Assembly (NCBI GenBank): GCA_023396225.1
Contig: JAEWWT010000031.1
Coordinates: forward strand, 1 to 41,436
DNA: 41,436 bases
Reading direction: 5' to 3'
Origin: Bacillota bacterium
GTDB lineage: Bacteria; Bacillota; Clostridia; Oscillospirales; Ruminococcaceae
Made by a program: the position numbers and the translations under genes
The notes under the pieces: model-generated
The model's database searches: none
What the model saw: the letters and a program-made list of their open reading frames with translations, nothing else
Told to the model about the DNA's origin: nothing
Shown: piece after piece, positions 25,655 through 33,826 of the stretch
How the letters are laid out: each line of letters opens with the position of its first letter
Numbering within the stretch: position 1 is the stretch's first letter

Positions 25655-27361
25655 ATGAAAAAAATTGCTTTAAAATATAAACTTTTGTTTCTTATAATCA
25701 TTGTTCAGCTTCCTTTTTTCTTTTTTTTTATGTTATACTCAAACAACGTTAGGGATAACATAAACCGTCAACTTGTAAAAGGTCATGCAGAAACGCTTAC
25801 GGCTTTTTGTAATGAACTAAGAAATCAATTAAGCAATTCTGATATTTATTTTTCTAAAGAGTTATTTACAAATCCAACTTATCAGAGTATTCAAAAGAGC
25901 ACTAATTTAAATGAAATTGTTTTTCTGTTAAACAGCGAAACCGATTCTTTCAATCAATTTATGAGCATAAACTCGTATGCTTCATCCATTGCTTTTTATT
26001 CAACCCAGACAAATACTAATTATTGTTTTTATAATAATCTGCATAACTTAACTCCATCTGAAAAGGAGGCTATATCCAAAACATTTAAAAATGAATTTTC
26101 TAACAGCAAAGACGGCTGGTACATCGTTACAAATTTTGAACAGCCTATTCTTATACGTATAGTTGAAAATAATGCTCTGAAATGCGGGATTGCCATTAAT
26201 ATGGATAGAATCACCAAGAACTCTCAGTATATATATAATTTATCCTCTCCTGTGGTCTTCATGCAGGATACAAATTTTTTAACTAGCTCCATGTGGGTTA
26301 GAGATTATAAAAAAAGCCCCCAAATTATCAAAGACACTTCACAATATCAGATACTCAGAGTGAAAAATATTAATTATGTTGCTGTCAGTGAAAATGTTCT
26401 AAATTTCAAAGCGGTATATGCGGTGCCCTATCTGTACGATTGGAAATGGCAAGAAGTAACGCTATGGACACTTATTTCTACAATTATTTTCTCCTTTCTT
26501 ATAGCTTGGTTTTATTTATATATTTATTTTTTTAAGCCACTAAGAAAACTCAATGCCGTTATGCGTGAAATCAGAAACGGCAATATCACTGCCCGAGCTG
26601 AAAATTACGGTAACTTTGAGTTCAATCAAGTAAACACCGTATTTAATCAGATGGTAGACCACATTGAAAATTTAAAAATCGAAGCGTATGAAAACAAGAT
26701 AAGTGCACAACGCTCTCAGCTGAATGCATTAAGGCTGCAAATAAGGAGGCATTTCTTTTTAAATTGCTTAAAGAACGTATATGCCATGGCAGAATTCGGC
26801 GAAAAAAAAGATATACAAGGCATCGTGATTATGCTTTCGGATTATCTTAGGTATACACTTGATATCAGCAATAACTTGATTCCATTGCGTAATGAACTGG
26901 AAATGTGTGAAAACTATGTAAATTTGCAATATATTAGTCAAACTTCCAAACCAAAATTAGAACTGTCCATTGACGCCAGTCTAATGAATTTTAAAATTCC
27001 ACCTGTAAGCATTCTGTCATTAGTTGAAAATTGCTGCAAATATGGTATATCGACCGATAAGATTTTAACCATCTGGATAGACATTAATCACAGGCGTATT
27101 GAAGATGAAGAATTTGTCAATATAACTGTAAGAGATAACGGTAGGGGATTTTCTGAAGAAACACTGAAAATTCTTAATTCTACATCTGGAATTGACAAGC
27201 TGTTCATGGAAAAGCATATCGGTATCGGAAATGTTATTTTAAGGTTCAGGATGATTTATGGACAGGACTGCTTAGCGATTTTCAGCAATAACAATGGGGC
27301 AAAAACAGAGATTATTGTGCCACTCAAAAGGGGGTTCCTCAATGAAGCTGTTGATAGTTGA
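25655..27361 (+). CDS. YesM/LytS-type sensor histidine kinase
   Basis: 568 residues. A membrane segment (10-28), an extracellular sensor region (about 30-265), a second membrane segment (270-293) and a HAMP-like linker (294-345). The His_kinase block is QIRRHFFLNCLKNVYAMAEF with His366; the usual form is PHFLYN, so the Pro is replaced by Arg. The ATPase has LVENCCKYG (N459) and RDNGRGF (493-499). ATG 25655 has AAGGGGAG 5 nt upstream; TTG 25652 is less likely. The response regulator overlaps its 3' end. It probably senses an extracellular sugar, directly or through the binding lipoprotein. Confidence 0.9.
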   Translation: MKKIALKYKLLFLIIIVQLPFFFFFMLYSNNVRDNINRQLVKGHAETLTAFCNELRNQLSNSDIYFSKELFTNPTYQSIQKSTNLNEIVFLLNSETDSFNQFMSINSYASSIAFYSTQTNTNYCFYNNLHNLTPSEKEAISKTFKNEFSNSKDGWYIVTNFEQPILIRIVENNALKCGIAINMDRITKNSQYIYNLSSPVVFMQDTNFLTSSMWVRDYKKSPQIIKDTSQYQILRVKNINYVAVSENVLNFKAVYAVPYLYDWKWQEVTLWTLISTIIFSFLIAWFYLYIYFFKPLRKLNAVMREIRNGNITARAENYGNFEFNQVNTVFNQMVDHIENLKIEAYENKISAQRSQLNALRLQIRRHFFLNCLKNVYAMAEFGEKKDIQGIVIMLSDYLRYTLDISNNLIPLRNELEMCENYVNLQYISQTSKPKLELSIDASLMNFKIPPVSILSLVENCCKYGISTDKILTIWIDINHRRIEDEEFVNITVRDNGRGFSEETLKILNSTSGIDKLFMEKHIGIGNVILRFRMIYGQDCLAIFSNNNGAKTEIIVPLKRGFLNEAVDS

Positions 27362-28916
27362 TGACCAGCCTACAACGTTAAAGGGGCTGCAAAAGGGAAT
27401 TGATTGGGCATCAATGGGAATGGATACTGTTTCCGTCAGCGAAAACACCATGCAGGCAAGAATTTCAATTAAAGAAGAGGTCCCGGACATTATTTTATGT
27501 GATATTGAAATGCCGGTAGAAAACGGCATTGAACTCTGCAAATGGATGAGGGAGCAAAAATATTCCACCCAGGTAATCTTTCTTACCTGCCATTCCGAAT
27601 TTAAATATGCTAAAGAAGCAGTGACCATTGGTGCCATTGATTATATTTTACAGCCTGCACCCTATAATAAGATTCGAGAAGCCGTACAAAAGGCAATTAC
27701 CAAGATAAAATTGAATCAGGATAACAGTGAAACTCTGGATAAAGCCGAAACATATATCGAGCAAAAAGATATTTTTAATCAAAGCCTATGGAGGAGTTAT
27801 CTGCAAGGAATTATTGAAGAAGATGCTATTAATAATATTGAGGATTTGCCCTCCAAAACCTTTGACGGGTATATGATTCTTTTGCAGATTGTACGATGGA
27901 ATTCTTCCGTTTCACACTGGGAACCGGCTCTATTAACAGCTGCCCTCAGCAGCTTTGTTGCCGATGTTTTTCCAAAGGATAAATTTATCACTTATACTAC
28001 GTTTATGAGCCCCAACGTCTACAGCATCTTTTTAAACACCACAAGGAATGGATTAGATAAAAACGATTTGGTTCAGCAATTGTCCTATTTATGCAATATT
28101 TATGATATGTATATGCCTTGCGCAGTAGCCTGCTATTTATCTGAAAAAAGCACGGTGAGTGAGCTTCCTCTTAAATGGAAGGAACTTGTTAGCCAGCAAT
28201 TTGCAAATGTAACAAGCAAAAAGGGCGTGTTTGCATCACCAATTGATGTGCAGACTGGCACCTTATATTTTTCAAGCAAAATTCATCATTGGAAGGAATA
28301 TCTGTCGCTTAATCAGGGCGAAACCATGGAGGCTGAGGCATTTGAGCTACTGGACTCTTTGGATAAAAATGGTGAACTGAATATAACTTCATTAATGAGT
28401 TTTTATCAGGAGTTTATGAAAATGCTGTATAGCGTAAATTCCGACTCAGGCCATGATCTGCTTGATTTATTTGATTCTCAAGGCAAAATTGAAATGTACA
28501 GCAATGCAATGAAATCCCTTAATGAAATGAAAAATCTGGTGCATTATATTGCGGTATCGTTTAATGAACACTCCCAGCTGCGAAGCCAAAAGGAAACCGT
28601 TGAAATCATTGAAGAATATATTAACTCAAACCTCGACGCAAATATTCGGAAAGAGGATATTGTAAAGCTGGTTCATTTAAATACTGATTATATTACAAAG
28701 CTTTTTAAAAATGAAAAAGGAATTTCTGTAAAAAGCTATATCATTCAGCAAAAGCTTAAAGCATCTCAAAATCTTTTAAAAAACACATCCCTGTCCATCA
28801 GCTACATTGCTGCAAGGTACGGATATTCTAATTTCAGTCATTTTTCGTCTGCATATAAAAAGCAATTTGGCATTGCCCCTCAGGATGAACGGAAAAAGTC
28901 ATTTCCGAAAGATTAG
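27342..28916 (+). CDS. YesN-type response regulator with AraC DNA-binding domain
   Basis: 524 residues. Receiver domain 1-120 has the acidic pair LLIVDDQP (D7, D8), phospho-acceptor D54 in ILCDIEMPVENG and a C-terminal Lys region ending LQPAPYNKIREAV. A long middle region links to two AraC-type HTH motifs near 420-515 (EDIVKLVHLNTDYITKLFKN; SYIAARYGYSNFSHFSSAYK). ATG 27342 follows AAGGGGG at 6 nt and overlaps the kinase gene by 20 nt, so translation is coupled. It most likely activates the divergent ABC/sulfatase operon through the direct repeats at 25488-25527. Confidence 0.92.
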   Translation: MKLLIVDDQPTTLKGLQKGIDWASMGMDTVSVSENTMQARISIKEEVPDIILCDIEMPVENGIELCKWMREQKYSTQVIFLTCHSEFKYAKEAVTIGAIDYILQPAPYNKIREAVQKAITKIKLNQDNSETLDKAETYIEQKDIFNQSLWRSYLQGIIEEDAINNIEDLPSKTFDGYMILLQIVRWNSSVSHWEPALLTAALSSFVADVFPKDKFITYTTFMSPNVYSIFLNTTRNGLDKNDLVQQLSYLCNIYDMYMPCAVACYLSEKSTVSELPLKWKELVSQQFANVTSKKGVFASPIDVQTGTLYFSSKIHHWKEYLSLNQGETMEAEAFELLDSLDKNGELNITSLMSFYQEFMKMLYSVNSDSGHDLLDLFDSQGKIEMYSNAMKSLNEMKNLVHYIAVSFNEHSQLRSQKETVEIIEEYINSNLDANIRKEDIVKLVHLNTDYITKLFKNEKGISVKSYIIQQKLKASQNLLKNTSLSISYIAARYGYSNFSHFSSAYKKQFGIAPQDERKKSFPKD

Positions 28917-29056
28917 ATATAATGCATGAAAGAGAAGCTGCATAAATAATTTTGAAAAAGCCAGCGTGAAAGAACTTAAAACAAGAAGAAAGGCAGGTGT
29001 GAGCCCAAGCATGCTTTCATTCCTATTTGTACAAGCGCAAATGCATGGGTATTTAA

Positions 29057-30160
29057 ATGAAAAGACGTACTATAATGTTAAAACCGGCTTCATCACTATG
29101 CAATATGAGATGCAAGTATTGCTTTTATTCGGATATAAGCAAGAATAGAGAGCAATACTCATTTGGAATAATGCCCATTGATAAAGCAAAAAAAATTATT
29201 GACAATGTATTTTGTGACATGGAAAAAGGCGATGAAATTAACATCGCCTTTCAAGGAGGAGAGCCGACTCTCGCCGGGTTGGATTTTTATCAGCAGTTTA
29301 CACAATATGTTGAAGAAAAAAAAGCCGAAAAAGGATTGATTATCTCCTATGCTTTTCAAACAAACGGACTGATCATTGACGATAGCTGGTGTGAGCTTTT
29401 TAAAAAATACAATTTCCTGTTAGGTCTTTCCCACGATAGTATCGTTCACAATGACAATCGGCTGGATGGTGTGGGAAAGGGTACGGCATCAAGAGTCCTA
29501 AAAACAAAAGACTTATTTGATAAGTATAAAATTGAATATAATATTCTGAGCGTGCTGACCTCTGAGCTTGCACGCTACCCCGAAAAGACTTGGAATTTTA
29601 TAAAACGAAATAATATACGGTATATACAATTTACACCCTGTCTTGGAGAGTTGTCGCCTACCAAGCCGGAGCCTTACCGCCTTACACCGGAGCGGTTTGC
29701 TTCTTTTTACTCAAAGCTTATCCCTCTTTGGAAAGCGGATTTTGATAGCGGCAACTATATAAGCGTAAAGCTTATCGATGATTTGGTGCATATGTATTTT
29801 ATGGGACAAGTTACTGCCTGCGGATTAAATGGATATTGCTCCGTCCAATGTGTTGTTGAATCAGACGGCAGCGTATACCCTTGTGATTTTTATGCTTTGG
29901 ATGAATATAAAATTGGCTCATTGGAAGAGAACACCTTGGAACAATTAACTGCATCCAGCTCAGCAAAGGAATTTGTCAAGAAAAAGAATTATTATCCGCT
30001 TTGCACAAGTTGTCCGTATGTAAAGGTTTGCGGCGGCGGATGTAAACGTATGAAAAATGAAATCTATATTAATCAAGTGGGTGATTTTTGTGGAATGAGA
30101 ACAATTCTTAATAATTGTATAGAGCTTCTCCGCGAGGTGGCTTTGAAGGTTTACCGATAG
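29057..30160 (+). CDS. Anaerobic sulfatase-maturating enzyme (radical SAM, SPASM)
   Basis: 367 residues, matching the roughly 370 of anSME proteins. KPASSLCNMRCKYCFY holds the radical-SAM cluster CxxxCxxC (C15, C19, C22), with FQGGEPTLAG following. The C-terminal SPASM region has CGLNGYCSVQC, YPCDFY and CTSCPYVKVCGGGC for two auxiliary Fe-S clusters. It oxidises the signature Cys or Ser of sulfatases to formylglycine without oxygen. Both sulfatases of the locus carry a Cys in that position. The gene lies 140 nt after the response regulator and may be read from its operon or from a promoter in the gap. No clear ribosome binding site precedes ATG 29057. Confidence 0.92.
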   Translation: MKRRTIMLKPASSLCNMRCKYCFYSDISKNREQYSFGIMPIDKAKKIIDNVFCDMEKGDEINIAFQGGEPTLAGLDFYQQFTQYVEEKKAEKGLIISYAFQTNGLIIDDSWCELFKKYNFLLGLSHDSIVHNDNRLDGVGKGTASRVLKTKDLFDKYKIEYNILSVLTSELARYPEKTWNFIKRNNIRYIQFTPCLGELSPTKPEPYRLTPERFASFYSKLIPLWKADFDSGNYISVKLIDDLVHMYFMGQVTACGLNGYCSVQCVVESDGSVYPCDFYALDEYKIGSLEENTLEQLTASSSAKEFVKKKNYYPLCTSCPYVKVCGGGCKRMKNEIYINQVGDFCGMRTILNNCIELLREVALKVYR

Positions 30161-30274
30161 ACTTTTTGAATGGGGACAGGACACTAATTGAAGCTTTTAA
30201 ATCGATCAATTTCCAACCCGACTACGAGGATTTATATTTAGCGTGATGGTGGATGAGTAGGAATAAAAACAAAC

Positions 30275-30308
30275 AAGCCACTCTACAAAATTTAGCGTAG
30301 GGTGCCTT
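30275..30308 (+). terminator. Terminator after the maturase gene
   Basis: AAGCCACTCTAC (30275-30286) pairs with GTAGGGTGCCTT (30297-30308), 10 of 12 positions, around a 10-nt loop, followed by ATTTTAAATTT. It closes the plus-strand kinase/regulator/maturase unit. The 110 nt between the maturase stop and the hairpin hold no gene that I can support. Confidence 0.65.
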
Positions 30309-30456
30309 ATTTTAAATTTATACAATATTCATATTGTTGCAGAACGTAGAGTTCATCTGTTTGTGGAAAGTAGACTTTGTTATTTGCCAATTTAGCTGAA
30401 TCATCGGTAATTTTATAAAAGTCCTCATTAGAAGTACTTGATATAATCCCCATAGA
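30307..30456 (-). pseudogene. Orphan C-terminal fragment of an unknown gene
   Basis: The minus strand has an open frame without a start, ending at TAA (30307-30309). It reads IISSTSNEDFYKITDDSAKL, then NNKVYFPQTDELYVLQQYEY. Natural codon use and composition suggest a real gene tail of about 50 residues. Its upstream side is cut by the IS3-type end beginning at 30445. I do not recognise the family. Confidence 0.4.
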
Positions 30457-30627
30457 GTAGACACTTGAAGAAACAAAATTTCAAGTCTACACTAAGGGGA
30501 TTGTTTTATGTCAAGAAAAAGCAAACTAAGCTATGAGGAAAAAATATCAGCAGTAGAAGATTACAAGAAAGGAAAAGGAAGTTGTACAAATATAGCAAAA
30601 AAATATGGGATTTCAAATATAAGCTAA
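30445..30627 (+). mobile_element. IS3-family insertion sequence remnant (left end and orfA start)
   Basis: An imperfect inverted repeat (30445-30469 with 30480-30502; shared cores AATCCCC, GTAGAC and TTGAA) precedes ATG 30508. The frame 30508-30627 encodes MSRKSKLSYEEKISAVEDYK then GKGSCTNIAKKYGIS, the N-terminal HTH of IS3/IS150-type OrfA, and breaks off after 39 codons. OrfB and the right end are absent. Only a solo end remains. Confidence 0.7.
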
Positions 30628-30836
30628 GGATTAGCATTTACTGCTGCTTGAAGCTGGCTGTTGTCAACATGGTTATTGATTTCTGTAGTTGCAGTTCTTT
30701 CGTGTTCGATCTGCTGCAGTGAACGAAAGGGCAGTCTATAAATATTCTCTGATATAACGATTTGATAAAATTGAAACAATATGTTACACTTATAATCACT
30801 AATATTTTAAATAGAACTGACAAAAGGAGTAACATT
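30628..30836. other. Gap before the MerR gene, with a candidate promoter
   Basis: The left part has a short minus-strand open reading (RSLQQIEHERTATTEINNHV) without a start, possibly another gene scrap. On the right, TTGATA (30762-30767), a 17-nt spacer and TACACT (30785-30790) form a plausible promoter for the MerR gene at 30837; a TATAAT lies just beyond it at 30791-30796. Nothing else is recognisable. Confidence 0.4.
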
Positions 30837-31670
30837 ATGAAAGACTGTTATTATACTGTAGGTCAGCTAGCTGCGATTTGTGATGTTTCTGTACAGACGC
30901 TTAGGTACTATGACAAAATCAATCTCTTAAAGCCATCAAAAATTAATGAGAACAATAGTTACAGGCTATATTCGGATACAGACATTCTGACACTAAGAAT
31001 AATCCGAGACATGAAAGAAATAGGTCTCTCATTGGAGGAGATTAATGAGTATCTCAGGAATGACAACAGCGATTTTGCATTAAATCTGTTGGAGAATAAG
31101 AAGCGTGAGTATAATGCCAGACTATCATCAGTAAATTTTATTTTGAACACAATAAGTGAAAGGATTGATAAATTAAAGTTACATGATACAGCAGCAGACT
31201 CTTTGACAGAGTTTTCAAAAACCATAGAAATAAAGCAATTATCTGAAAGATACGTTGCCTTTACAAGGTATCATTCAGATTGTTATCATGAAACCCTTGC
31301 AAAAAGATTTTTTGAGTTAGACAGAATTGTAAAGGAGTATAATATTCAGGCTTCTGGTTCTAGATTGGCTGTTCATCATGACTTTCTAAAAAATTTTGAT
31401 CCAGAGGATTGTGATCTGGAGATTTGTCTGCCTGTCAGTGATAAATACAGCGGTGAGAAATTTGTGCACAAAATAGATCAGGGTATATATGCAACGGGAA
31501 TATATAAGGGCGAATATATAGGACAGTGCAGCTATCTGGCGACATGGATAAAGGATCAAGGCTATGAAATAACCGGCCCAGGAATAGAAATATACATACA
31601 TAGCTTCATGAATACAAGGTTTCCTAAGAATTATGTGACAGAAGTTCAGTTTCCTATAAAAAAGTATTGA
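30837..31670 (+). CDS. MerR family regulator with GyrI-like effector domain
   Basis: 277 residues from ATG 30837, which has AAAAGGAG 7 nt upstream; the frame is open further back, but there the text is not family-like. The N-terminal MerR HTH and wing read YTVGQLAAICDVSVQTLRYY, then NSYRLYSDTDILTLRIIRDM, followed by a dimerisation helix (about 85-120). The C-terminal 150 residues look like the GyrI/BmrR multidrug-binding fold (YVAFTRYHSD, GIYATGIYKGEYIG, ITGPGIEIYIHSFMN). Such proteins twist open promoters with 19-bp spacers; one lies at the gene's own 3' end and would drive the lipoprotein gene. Confidence 0.9.
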   Translation: MKDCYYTVGQLAAICDVSVQTLRYYDKINLLKPSKINENNSYRLYSDTDILTLRIIRDMKEIGLSLEEINEYLRNDNSDFALNLLENKKREYNARLSSVNFILNTISERIDKLKLHDTAADSLTEFSKTIEIKQLSERYVAFTRYHSDCYHETLAKRFFELDRIVKEYNIQASGSRLAVHHDFLKNFDPEDCDLEICLPVSDKYSGEKFVHKIDQGIYATGIYKGEYIGQCSYLATWIKDQGYEITGPGIEIYIHSFMNTRFPKNYVTEVQFPIKKY

Positions 31671-31697
31671 CATTATAGTTACTATAGGGTTTATCAT
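31667..31697 (+). promoter_or_regulatory. MerR-type promoter with 19-bp spacer and palindromic operator
   Basis: TTGACA (31667-31672), a 19-bp spacer and TATCAT (31692-31697). The spacer contains a perfect inverted repeat TATAGT-T-ACTATA (31674-31686). Over-long spacers with a centred palindrome are the hallmark of MerR-activated promoters. The -35 box overlaps the TGA stop of the MerR gene (31668-31670), so the regulator gene carries the operator of its target. Confidence 0.85.
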
Positions 31698-31718
31698 TAT
31701 CATTAAAGGAGGATTTTA

Positions 31719-32747
31719 ATGATGAAAAAAATAATACACTTAGTAGCAGTTTTAATATGCTTTGTTTGTCTAACATCCTGTGAAAATCAGAATGAAAAAT
31801 TAACTGAAATAACAGTAACCAAACAAGAGGAGCAAACAACTGTTAAGTATGAAACCGAACAATCAACAAGCAATTATGAGGAGGGTGACATAACGGAAAC
31901 ACGTGAAGCAAAAATATTCGCAGAAATCAATGGCTTTGTAAGCGCAGGAATTATATTTGATAATAACAAGTCAATGTATGTTGCAAAAAATGATGAGCTT
32001 GTAAAGGTAACGCCTGACGGAACAGTATCCACATTCTGCAGTTTTGCAGATATAACTGATACTAAAAACTATTATTTTAATAGTCCGTTGATATGGGATA
32101 TGACTTTTGATAGTGATGGAAATATTTTAGCTGCTGCCCAGGACAGAATTATCAGAATAACGCCCGAAGGAAAAGCGGAAACAATCATAAGGGAAGATTT
32201 CAACGGATTTTTAGGGGCAAGCGGAATTGAGTGTGACAGCAATGGAAACATTTATATCACCAATGGAAGTAAGATAGAAAAATATAACTCTGAACTTGAA
32301 AAATCAACATTTATAGATGGTGAAAAGGATGGGTACAGAGGCTTCTTCTCATTGGAATTTGACCCGGATGGCAAGAATTTATACATCAGCGACTTTTTTA
32401 TAAAAAGCCTTGTAAAATATGAGGTTGATTCTAATGGTAATGCTGTTGATGTTCCGATTCAGATTGTTAGGAATCCTATTGAACGTTCAGGAGACTTTGG
32501 TGCACCGCTGAATATTACATTTTCTGAGAATGGTATAATGTATGTCTCAATAGATGGAATGGGCAAAATATTGAAGATGGATACAGACGGAACAATAGGA
32601 TATATTGACTTGGGAGAGTTACACGTTTCCAATCACATTATTGCTTTTGGAGGCAATGGATTTAACGAAGAATCCTTATACATAACTTCATACTATGGCA
32701 AAAATATATATGAATGTAACGTTGGCGAAAAGGGCAGACAGAAGTAA
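31719..32747 (+). CDS. Secreted lipoprotein with beta-propeller (NHL/SMP-30-like) repeats
   Basis: 342 residues. Signal peptide with lipobox CLTSC (C21), a Thr/Glu-rich linker to about residue 60, then repeated blades of the type LVKVTPDGTVSTF, MTFDSDGNILAAAQDRIIRI, IECDSNGNIYITNGSKIEKY, LEFDPDGKNLYISD and ITFSENGIMYVSIDGMGKIL. This is the NHL/gluconolactonase-like propeller pattern. It would sit on the outer face of the membrane and bind or modify a small molecule. AAAGGAGG precedes two adjacent ATGs (31719, 31722). It is probably activated by the MerR protein encoded just upstream. Enzyme activity cannot be claimed. Confidence 0.82.
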   Translation: MMKKIIHLVAVLICFVCLTSCENQNEKLTEITVTKQEEQTTVKYETEQSTSNYEEGDITETREAKIFAEINGFVSAGIIFDNNKSMYVAKNDELVKVTPDGTVSTFCSFADITDTKNYYFNSPLIWDMTFDSDGNILAAAQDRIIRITPEGKAETIIREDFNGFLGASGIECDSNGNIYITNGSKIEKYNSELEKSTFIDGEKDGYRGFFSLEFDPDGKNLYISDFFIKSLVKYEVDSNGNAVDVPIQIVRNPIERSGDFGAPLNITFSENGIMYVSIDGMGKILKMDTDGTIGYIDLGELHVSNHIIAFGGNGFNEESLYITSYYGKNIYECNVGEKGRQK

Positions 32748-32765
32748 AATTTAAATTAAGTTATA

Positions 32766-33821
32766 TTAGCTATCAAAGTTGAATGATACTATTGAAGTTA
32801 ATATATCAAGTGTATTCAGTATCCTATAAACTCTTGGAAACGTAACGTCAGAAATATCATTATACAGAAACGGCTCACCGTCAGGAACACTTCTATATGT
32901 ATCACGATTACGAGGAGCAAACTCATCACGATGATGGCTAGATCGCCATGCTTTAATTTTCGCCTTATGGGAATTCAATTTTGAATGCAATTTACACTTA
33001 TCATCCAAGATTGTAATTTGCTGCGCAGCAATGAATAAACGGATTCTTTCATCTTCACTTAAAAATGAAAGGGCATCATCAGATTCGGCTTTTACTTCAG
33101 AATCATCAAACGATTTAATTCCTATTTTTTGTGCCGGCCCATCATATACTGGCAATGGAATCTGTTTCACTGGTTGCCCAGCATTTTTCATTGCCCAGTA
33201 ACCTCTTGGTGGTACTGGTATAGATAAAGATTTGCATACCTTATGAATGGCTACATCGGATACCCCGTATCTTTTTGCTACAGTAGTTACCGGTTCATTC
33301 CAAACTTCATTATAAAGTATCTCCCGATCATATACATTCCTCTGACCTTCAACATATGTACGTTGGGGTTGAGTTTTCAATTCGACTTTTTGCAAATCAG
33401 TCGATTGAAGTACTGCTTCTTCAATTACTTGCGTAACATTAATTTGAGGTGGGATACTCTCTTTACTCTTAATACTATATTGAACTACAACTTCTTTTAC
33501 TTCTAATGGTGGCAGAGGCTCCTTTTCCACTTCTTTTCCAATTGATAAACTTGACCAGTAAGATTGAGTTGGTGTAGGGATATTAGCGTCTTTGCATGCT
33601 TTTTTTAATTTGTCATAAGGGATGCTATATTTTTTTGCAACCCTTGATGTCGATATTGACCAGATTTCATCATATAACTGTTGACGTGAAAAAGTCATGT
33701 TTTCGTATTGAGCCATATCCTCACCACCATTTCTTATATTCAAACTCATTTCTTCATATAATATTGCCGTAGCATCTATTTTCATTAGTGCTTGACTATA
33801 TAATTCTTTTGCCTTTTTCAC
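32766..33821 (-). CDS. Unrecognised protein with two related HTH-like repeats
   Basis: Up to 351 residues from GTG 33821; an alternative start is ATG 33716 (MAQYENMTFSRQQ), near the first conserved block. Two copies of one motif are visible: RQQLYDEIWSISTSRVAKKY with IPTPTQSYWSS, and REILYNEVWNEPVTTVAKRY with IPVPPRGYWAM. Each looks like an HTH (VAKRYGVSDVAIHKVC) followed by a Pro-Arg/Gln-x-Tyr-Trp cap. A 150-residue helical C-terminal part follows, rich in Lys and Arg (KAKIKAWRSSHHRDEF). Two HTHs suggest binding to a repeated DNA site. It lies 5 nt after the gene at 33827, in one operon. Function unknown. Confidence 0.75.
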   Translation of the reverse strand: MKKAKELYSQALMKIDATAILYEEMSLNIRNGGEDMAQYENMTFSRQQLYDEIWSISTSRVAKKYSIPYDKLKKACKDANIPTPTQSYWSSLSIGKEVEKEPLPPLEVKEVVVQYSIKSKESIPPQINVTQVIEEAVLQSTDLQKVELKTQPQRTYVEGQRNVYDREILYNEVWNEPVTTVAKRYGVSDVAIHKVCKSLSIPVPPRGYWAMKNAGQPVKQIPLPVYDGPAQKIGIKSFDDSEVKAESDDALSFLSEDERIRLFIAAQQITILDDKCKLHSKLNSHKAKIKAWRSSHHRDEFAPRNRDTYRSVPDGEPFLYNDISDVTFPRVYRILNTLDILTSIVSFNFDS

Positions 33822-33826
33822 CTCTT

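Noticed and set aside
28966..29148. 60-residue plus-strand open frame between the response regulator and the maturase
   Set aside because: It overlaps the true maturase start in another frame, has no ribosome binding site, and the overlapped part is an out-of-frame reading of the radical-SAM coding sequence.
30638..30835. 65-residue minus-strand open frame before the MerR gene
   Set aside because: No ribosome binding site, and it reads through the MerR promoter region. A different frame in part of this stretch looks more protein-like but has no start, so it is mentioned only as a possible scrap.
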